Of a stretch of 10,065 nucleotides of DNA, positions 5,420 through 10,065 are shown piece by piece. The notes below the pieces were generated by a model, which ran no database searches, was not told the origin of the DNA, and was given only the letters and a program-made list of their open reading frames with translations. The stretch comes from Lentimicrobium sp. (lineage in GTDB: Bacteria; Bacteroidota; Bacteroidia; Flavobacteriales; Flavobacteriaceae). The stretch is taken from contig JAEMQE010000198.1 of the NCBI GenBank assembly GCA_022758945.1, forward strand, positions 1 through 10,065, read 5' to 3'. Each line of letters opens with the position of its first letter. The stretch's first letter is position 1. The translations under genes and the position numbers were made by a program.

Positions 5420-6658
5420 ATGTCAGAACTATTATTACCACCAGAGCATCGATATGCTAAAATAATTCAAGAGAGACACAACGACGACGGAAGCGAGCTT
5501 TCGATTCTGAATTTAGGCCCTACGCATCCGGCGACTCACGGTATTTTCCAAAATGTCCTGTTGATGGATGGAGAAAGAATTCTAGAAGCCGAGCCAACTA
5601 TTGGATACATCCACAGAGCTTTTGAAAAAATTGCCGAAAATCGTCCTTTTTACCAAATTACGCCACTTACAGACCGAATGAATTATTGTTCGTCACCTAT
5701 CAATAATATGGGTTGGTGGATGACTTTGGAAAAATTACTGGATATTGAAGTTCCTAAAAGAGTTCAATATTTAAGAGTTATCGTAATGGAATTGGCCAGA
5801 ATTACAGACCACTTAATTTGTAATTCAATTCTTGGTGTAGATACTGGAGCTTATACTGGTTTCTTGTATGTTTTTCAATTTAGAGAGAAAGTTTACGAAA
5901 TCTACGAAGAAATTTGTGGTGCTCGTTTGACAACAAATATGGGAAGAATGGGCGGTTTCGAAAGAGATTGGTCACCAGAAGCTTTCCGAAAATTAGACGT
6001 CTTTTTGAAAGATTTCCCGGTTGCTTGGAAAGAATTCGAAAACTTATTCGAAAGAAACCGGATTTTTATTGACAGAACGGTAAACGTTGGCCCAATTTCT
6101 GCCGAAAAAGCAATGGCTTATGGATTTACAGGTCCAAATTTACGTGCTGCCGGTGTTGATTATGACGTTCGTGTAGCACATCCTTACTCCTCTTATGAAG
6201 ATTTTGATTTCATAGTTCCTGTTGGAAAATCAGGTGATACTTACGATCGTTTTTGTGTTCGTAATGCCGAAGTTTGGGAAAGTTTGAGCATCATTCGTCA
6301 AGCATTAGACAAAATGCCGGAAGGAAATGTATTTCACGCCGATGTTCCTGAATATTATTTGCCTCCAAAAGAAGATGTGTATCACGATATGGAATCCTTG
6401 ATTTACCATTTCAAGATTGTAATGGGAGAAATTCCTGTTCCAGTTGCCGAAATCTATCACGCTGTTGAAGGTGGAAACGGAGAATTAGGTTTTTATTTGG
6501 TAACCGACGGAAGTAGAACTCCTTACAGATTGCATTTCCGCAGACCTTGTTTTATCTATTACCAAGCGTATCCAGAAATGATAAAAGGCGCAATGTTATC
6601 AGATGCAATTGTTATCTTATCAAGTTTAAATGTTATAGCGGGAGAATTAGACGCATAA
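5420..6658 (+). CDS. nuoD: NADH-quinone oxidoreductase subunit D
   Basis: This is the 49-kDa-type subunit of complex I, related to the large subunit of NiFe hydrogenases. With NuoB it forms the quinone-reduction pocket. The 412 residues are of normal length. G-P-T-H-P-A-T-H-G (33-41) contains the loop histidines, and Tyr89 in R-M-N-Y-C-S-S matches the quinone-headgroup tyrosine. I-G-Y-I-H-R-A-F-E-K follows the family pattern, as does the C-terminal S-R-T-P-Y-R-L-H-F-R-R-P. The end is G-E-L-D-A rather than the common G-E-(V/L)-D-R, a small difference. The start M-S-E-L follows the HEPN stop with no spacer, so ribosomes must reach it by termination-reinitiation or independently. This ties nuoD expression to the inserted toxin gene. 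Confidence 0.97.
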   Translation: MSELLLPPEHRYAKIIQERHNDDGSELSILNLGPTHPATHGIFQNVLLMDGERILEAEPTIGYIHRAFEKIAENRPFYQITPLTDRMNYCSSPINNMGWWMTLEKLLDIEVPKRVQYLRVIVMELARITDHLICNSILGVDTGAYTGFLYVFQFREKVYEIYEEICGARLTTNMGRMGGFERDWSPEAFRKLDVFLKDFPVAWKEFENLFERNRIFIDRTVNVGPISAEKAMAYGFTGPNLRAAGVDYDVRVAHPYSSYEDFDFIVPVGKSGDTYDRFCVRNAEVWESLSIIRQALDKMPEGNVFHADVPEYYLPPKEDVYHDMESLIYHFKIVMGEIPVPVAEIYHAVEGGNGELGFYLVTDGSRTPYRLHFRRPCFIYYQAYPEMIKGAMLSDAIVILSSLNVIAGELDA

Positions 6659-6660
6659 AT

Positions 6661-6684
6661 TAATTACGAATTAAAAATTACGAA
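6661..6684 (+). repeat. Second copy of the dispersed nuo-spacer repeat
   Basis: TAATTACGAATTA, then A (G in the other copy), then AAATTACGAA: 23 of 24 bases match 3571-3594 in the nuoA-nuoB spacer. Both copies start within 3 bases of the preceding gene's stop, in the same orientation. Here the longer palindromic part is missing. Confidence 0.65.
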
Positions 6685-6707
6685 TTTTAATTCACTTAAA
6701 AATAAAT

Positions 6708-6743
6708 CTTTGTGAACTTTGTGCCTTCTTTGTGCACTTTGTG
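6708..6743 (+). repeat. Four-copy CTTTGTG array in front of nuoE
   Basis: CTTTGTG occurs at 6708-6714, 6717-6723, 6728-6734 and 6737-6743, with starts 9, 11 and 9 bases apart. The unit resembles the end of the nuo promoter box (TATCTTTGTGCC at 3164-3175). The array could be a degenerate promoter cluster or a dispersed repeat. None of the copies gives an exact TAnnTTTG box. Confidence 0.6.
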
Positions 6744-6759
6744 GTTAAAAGAAATAAAA

Positions 6760-7290
6760 ATGGAAAGAACACAATACAAACAAGAAATAAACATAACTGA
6801 ACCATTGATGAACCGCATCAATGAGTTAATCAGTCATTATCCAGAAGGAAAGCAAAAATCAGCATTATTGCCTATTTTGCACGAAGTTCAGGATGCACAC
6901 GACAACTGGTTGAGTTTTGAATTAATGAACAAAGTGGCTGAAATACTTCAAATCAAACCTATCGAAGTTTACGAAGTGGTTTCTTTCTACACGATGTTCA
7001 ACCAAAGACCTATTGGAAAGTATATGTTTGAATTTTGTCAAACATCACCTTGTTGTTTGAATGGAGTTGAGGATTTAATGGATTATACCTGCGAAAAATT
7101 AGGCGTTAAAGTAGGAGAAACTACTGCTGACGGACTTTTTGAAGTAAGAGGTGTTGAATGTTTAGGCGCTTGTGGTTATGCTCCAATGATGCAATTGGGT
7201 GATTTTTATAAAGAACATTTGACCAAAGAAAAAGTAGATCAGATTATTGCTGATTGTAGAGATAATAAAATTACGTTACACGATAAATAA
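6760..7290 (+). CDS. nuoE: NADH-quinone oxidoreductase subunit E
   Basis: This is the 24-kDa-type subunit of the NADH-oxidising module. It has a thioredoxin-like fold holding the off-pathway [2Fe-2S] cluster N1a beside NuoF. From the ATG at 6760 it has 176 residues. An N-terminal helical part (1-75) includes H-E-V-Q-D-A-H-D (41-48) and E-V-V-S-F-Y-T-M-F (72-80). The cluster ligands are C93-x4-C98 (F-C-Q-T-S-P-C) and C134-x3-C138 (C-L-G-A-C). The frame stays open upstream to a GTG at 6712, but that part is merely the CTTTGTG array read as protein, so the ATG at 6760 is preferred. The family starts at about this point. It is followed by nuoF after one base. Confidence 0.96.
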   Translation: MERTQYKQEINITEPLMNRINELISHYPEGKQKSALLPILHEVQDAHDNWLSFELMNKVAEILQIKPIEVYEVVSFYTMFNQRPIGKYMFEFCQTSPCCLNGVEDLMDYTCEKLGVKVGETTADGLFEVRGVECLGACGYAPMMQLGDFYKEHLTKEKVDQIIADCRDNKITLHDK

Positions 7291-7291
7291 T

Positions 7292-8659
7292 ATGTCACAA
7301 AAAATATTATTAGAAAAAGTAAATATTCCTGGAATCAAAACCTACGAAGTATATCGCCAAAATGGTGGTTATACTTCTGTAGAAAAAGCCTTGAAAACAT
7401 TGACACCTGACGAAGTGGTTGAAGAAGTGAAAACTTCAGGATTACGAGGTCGTGGTGGAGCAGGATTTCCAGCAGGAATGAAATGGAGTTTTATTGACAA
7501 AAAATCAGGAAAACCAAGACATTTAGTTTGCAACGCCGATGAATCAGAGCCGGGAACTTTCAAAGATCGTTATTTGATGGAACACATTCCTCATTTATTG
7601 ATTGAAGGAATGATTACTTCCAGTTTTGCTTTGGGTGCAAACCTTTCCTATATCTATATTCGTGGAGAATATATGTGGGTATACAAAATTCTTGAAAAAG
7701 CTATCAACGAGGCAAAAGCTGCAGGTTGGTTAGGAAAAAATATTTTAGGAACCGGATACGACTTAGAAGTATATGTTCATTGTGGTGCCGGAGCCTACAT
7801 TTGTGGAGAAGAAACCGCATTAATAGAGTCATTGGAAGGAAAAAGAGGAAATCCTCGAATCAAACCACCATTTCCAGCAGTTTCAGGACTTTGGGCAAAC
7901 CCAACAGTTGTGAACAATGTCGAAACTATTTCAGCTGTGCCTTGGATTGTGAACAATTCAGGCGAGGAATATGCTAAAATTGGTTTGGGAAGATCTACTG
8001 GAACCAAATTAATTTCCGCTTCGGGACATATTAAAAATCCTGGAGTTTATGAAATTGAAATGGGATTGAGCGTTTATGAATTTATGAATTCGGACGAATA
8101 TTTAGGAGGAATGAGTTCTGACAGACCATTGAAAGCCTTTATTCCAGGAGGATCATCTGTTCCGGTTTTACCAGCACATTTAATATACAAAACAGCCAAT
8201 GGCGACGACCGTTTAATGACTTACGAAAGTTTGAGCGACGGTGGTTTTGCAACTGGTTCAATGTTAGGTTCGGGAGGATTTATCGTTTATAACGACACTT
8301 CTTGTATCGTGCGAAATACTTGGAATTTCTCTCGTTTTTACCACCACGAAAGTTGTGGACAATGTTCGCCTTGCCGTGAAGGAACAGGTTGGATGGAAAA
8401 AGTATTACACAGAATTGAAAACGGTCACGGCCGTGAAGAAGATATCGATTTGCTTTTGAGCATTCAAAGTAAAATCGAAGGAAACACGATTTGTCCATTG
8501 GGTGATGCAGCAGCTTGGCCAGTGGCAGCAGCGATTCGTCACTTTAGAGATGAATTTGAATACCATATTCGTTTCCCAGAAAAAATAAAAAATAGAGACC
8601 ATTTTGTTGCAGAACCTTTTGAAAGTGTAAAGCATTTAGTTTCTAAAGTAACAGTATAA
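7292..8659 (+). CDS. nuoF: NADH-quinone oxidoreductase subunit F
   Basis: This is the 51-kDa-type subunit that binds NADH and FMN and starts electron transfer in complex I. From the ATG at 7292 it has 455 residues. The nucleotide and flavin-binding loop is G-L-R-G-R-G-G-A-G-F-P-A-G (50-62), and N-A-D-E-S-E-P-G-T-F-K-D-R follows at 81-93. I-C-G-E-E-T-A-L (171-178) and the P-P-F-P-A segment are also typical. The [4Fe-4S] N3 ligands are C355-x2-C358-x2-C361 (S-C-G-Q-C-S-P-C-R-E-G) and C401 (T-I-C-P-L-G-D). An open frame extends to 7247 inside nuoE, but the M-S-Q-K start one base after the nuoE stop fits the family and the operon spacing. nuoG follows 18 bases later. Confidence 0.97.
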   Translation: MSQKILLEKVNIPGIKTYEVYRQNGGYTSVEKALKTLTPDEVVEEVKTSGLRGRGGAGFPAGMKWSFIDKKSGKPRHLVCNADESEPGTFKDRYLMEHIPHLLIEGMITSSFALGANLSYIYIRGEYMWVYKILEKAINEAKAAGWLGKNILGTGYDLEVYVHCGAGAYICGEETALIESLEGKRGNPRIKPPFPAVSGLWANPTVVNNVETISAVPWIVNNSGEEYAKIGLGRSTGTKLISASGHIKNPGVYEIEMGLSVYEFMNSDEYLGGMSSDRPLKAFIPGGSSVPVLPAHLIYKTANGDDRLMTYESLSDGGFATGSMLGSGGFIVYNDTSCIVRNTWNFSRFYHHESCGQCSPCREGTGWMEKVLHRIENGHGREEDIDLLLSIQSKIEGNTICPLGDAAAWPVAAAIRHFRDEFEYHIRFPEKIKNRDHFVAEPFESVKHLVSKVTV

Positions 8660-8677
8660 AGACAAGAATTTACTACA

Positions 8678-9727
8678 ATGAAAGTAACCATAGACGGTCA
8701 AGCGATTGAGGTAGAACCAGGAACAACGATCCTGCAAGCAGCCAGAATGATTGGAGGAAAAGTAGTTCCGCCAGCGATGTGCTACCATTCTAAACTAAAA
8801 GGAAGCGGTGGAAAATGCCGTTGTTGTTTGTCGGAAGTTTCCAAAGGAAGCGAAGCCGACCCAAGACCAATGCCAAAATTGATGGCATCTTGCGTAACAG
8901 GTTGTCAGGACGGAATGGAAGTAAAAACAAAATCTTCGCCAAGAGTTCAAGAAGCTCAAAAAGCGGTGACAGAATTTCTGTTGATTAATCACCCTTTGGA
9001 TTGTCCAGTTTGTGATCAAGCAGGAGAATGTGATTTGCAGAATTTAAGTTTCGAACACGGAAAATCTGAAAGTCGTTATATAGAAGAAAAAAGAACTTTT
9101 GAACCAGAAGATATTGGTCCGAATATTCAATTGCATATGAATCGTTGTATTCTTTGCTATCGTTGCGTGATGGTTGCTGACCAAATTACAGACAACCGAG
9201 TTCACGGAGTGATGGACAGAGGCGATCATTCGAACATTTCAACTTGTGTTTCGCACGCCATTGACAACGAGTTTTCAGGAAATATGATTGATGTTTGTCC
9301 AGTTGGCGCTTTGACTGACAAGACTTTTAGATTCAAATCAAGAGTTTGGTTCAACAAACCTTATGATGCTCACAGAGATTGCCCAACTTGTTCCGGAAAA
9401 ACCACGGTTTGGATGTTTGGCGACGAAATTCAAAGAGTAACGGGAAGAAAAGACGAGTTCCACGAAATAGATGAATTCATTTGCAACAGTTGTCGTTTTG
9501 ACCATAAAGACGTAAACGACTGGATTATTGAAGGACCAAGAGCCTTTGAAAAAGATTCGGTTATCAATCAAAACAAACACTTTGGTAAATTAGAAAAAGT
9601 TCAAATCAATACCGAAGAGACAATTCTTTTAGGCAGAGAACAAGACAGAAAAAAAATAAGTATGTCCGAGATTGATTACAACGAAAAAATAGATGGTAAC
9701 CCAGTAAATTCTAAAAAAAATGGATAG
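8678..9727 (+). CDS. nuoG: NADH-quinone oxidoreductase subunit G, short form
   Basis: This Fe-S electron-wire subunit of complex I has 349 residues, against about 900 in E. coli. It keeps the cluster region and lacks the long molybdopterin-oxidoreductase-like part. The [2Fe-2S] ligands (N1b) are C35, C47, C50 and C72. The His(Cys)3 cluster (N5) is H105-x3-C109-x2-C112-x5-C118. The next [4Fe-4S] cluster (N4) is C157-x2-C160-x2-C163 with C207. A further pair, C235-x2-C238 and C269-x2-C272, lies where N7 sits in enzymes that have it, but the spacing differs from C-x2-C-x3-C...C. A charged, probably flexible tail follows from about residue 310. The coding frame ends cleanly and overlaps nuoH by 8 bases, so the short form does not look like a frameshift. 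I believe short NuoG is usual in flavobacteria, from memory only. Confidence 0.94.
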   Translation: MKVTIDGQAIEVEPGTTILQAARMIGGKVVPPAMCYHSKLKGSGGKCRCCLSEVSKGSEADPRPMPKLMASCVTGCQDGMEVKTKSSPRVQEAQKAVTEFLLINHPLDCPVCDQAGECDLQNLSFEHGKSESRYIEEKRTFEPEDIGPNIQLHMNRCILCYRCVMVADQITDNRVHGVMDRGDHSNISTCVSHAIDNEFSGNMIDVCPVGALTDKTFRFKSRVWFNKPYDAHRDCPTCSGKTTVWMFGDEIQRVTGRKDEFHEIDEFICNSCRFDHKDVNDWIIEGPRAFEKDSVINQNKHFGKLEKVQINTEETILLGREQDRKKISMSEIDYNEKIDGNPVNSKKNG

Positions 9728-10065
9728 TACATTTATTATAGAAAAAAGTGTTGTAATCCTTGTCGTGTTTGCCTTTACAATGGTAATGGCAATGTATTCA
9801 ACTTGGGCTGAACGAAAAGTAGCCGCTTATCTTCAAGATAGAGTTGGTCCAAATCGCGCAGGTTGGGGAGGATTGTTTCAACCTCTTGCTGATGGTTTAA
9901 AATTGTTTGCTAAAGAAGAATTTTCTCCAAATACTCCCAATAAATTTTTATTCTTGGTTGGACCTGGAATTGCAATGGGAACCGCTTTGATGACCAGTGC
10001 CGTAATTCCTTGGGGCGATAGATTTCACCTTTTTGGAAGAGATATTTTACTTCAAGCTACTGATA
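9720..10065 (+). CDS. nuoH: NADH-quinone oxidoreductase subunit H, 5' part
   Basis: This is the membrane subunit of complex I that forms much of the quinone channel and couples it to the proton-pumping arm. The first 115 residues are present; the rest runs off the right edge. A first membrane helix lies at about 9-27. The highly conserved A-E-R-K-V-A-A-Y-L-Q-D-R-V-G-P-N-R (30-46) follows, then G-L-F-Q-P-L-A-D-G-L-K-L-F-A-K-E-E and a second helix at about 75-97. The ATG is the last A of an eight-A run and lies inside the nuoG end (ATGGATAG), giving an 8-base overlap and probable translational coupling. Confidence 0.96.
   Translation, partial: MDSTFIIEKSVVILVVFAFTMVMAMYSTWAERKVAAYLQDRVGPNRAGWGGLFQPLADGLKLFAKEEFSPNTPNKFLFLVGPGIAMGTALMTSAVIPWGDRFHLFGRDILLQATD

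Noticed and set aside
6708..6743. A CRISPR-like repeat array
   Set aside because: Units are 7 bases with 2-4 base gaps, far too small for CRISPR repeats and spacers.
6712..6759. An N-terminal extension of NuoE from a GTG codon
   Set aside because: The extra 16 codons only translate the CTTTGTG array and leader, and do not resemble the family. The ATG at 6760 gives a normal NuoE.
7247..7291. An N-terminal extension of NuoF starting inside nuoE
   Set aside because: The segment overlaps conserved nuoE codons in another frame. The ATG at 7292, one base after the nuoE stop, matches the usual NuoF start.
8678..9727. NuoG as a truncated pseudogene
   Set aside because: All ligands of the N-terminal clusters are intact, the end overlaps nuoH in normal operon fashion, and no remnant of the large C-terminal domain follows. 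A naturally short form is more likely.

Overview
The window looks like a chromosomal segment of a Flavobacterium-like member of the Bacteroidota. Three things suggest this: low-GC coding sequence; promoters of the Bacteroidota type (TAnnTTTG -7 box, with a TTG about 19-20 bases upstream at two of them) and few Shine-Dalgarno sequences; and a nuo operon with a short NuoG that lacks the long molybdopterin-like C-terminus. TGA is used as a normal stop, so the standard bacterial code applies.

Layout. At the left edge, on the minus strand, are the first codons of an unidentified gene and a secreted HELGH-type putative metallopeptidase gene interrupted by one in-frame TGA (65-757). A divergent promoter region (758-912) separates these from the plus-strand genes. 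Next come aspS (aspartyl-tRNA synthetase) and a single-domain cold-shock protein gene that ends in a strong intrinsic terminator. From about 3140 to the right edge runs the respiratory complex I operon in the order nuoA, B, C, [MNT-HEPN pair], D, E, F, G, H (H is cut by the edge). The visible subunits cover the quinone-reducing module (NuoB, C, D), the NADH-oxidising module (NuoE, F, G) and two membrane subunits (NuoA, H). Nearly all expected Fe-S ligands can be seen.

The most notable feature is a complete MntA/HepT-type toxin-antitoxin pair (4780-5419) sitting inside the nuo operon, in the same direction, between nuoC and nuoD. It fits tightly: 14 bases after the nuoC stop, an 8-base overlap between the two genes, and no base between the HEPN stop and the nuoD ATG. 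The pair is clearly more AT-rich than the nuo genes. A 12-bp direct repeat occurs at the nuoC stop and again at the 3' end of the HEPN gene. Recombination between the two copies would restore an intact nuoC stop and a short nuoC-nuoD spacer, which suggests how the module arrived.

Smaller points are a near-identical 24-bp element in both the nuoA-nuoB and nuoD-nuoE spacers, a four-copy CTTTGTG array ahead of nuoE, and a CxxC...CxxC pair in the short NuoG where complex I normally carries its N7 cluster.
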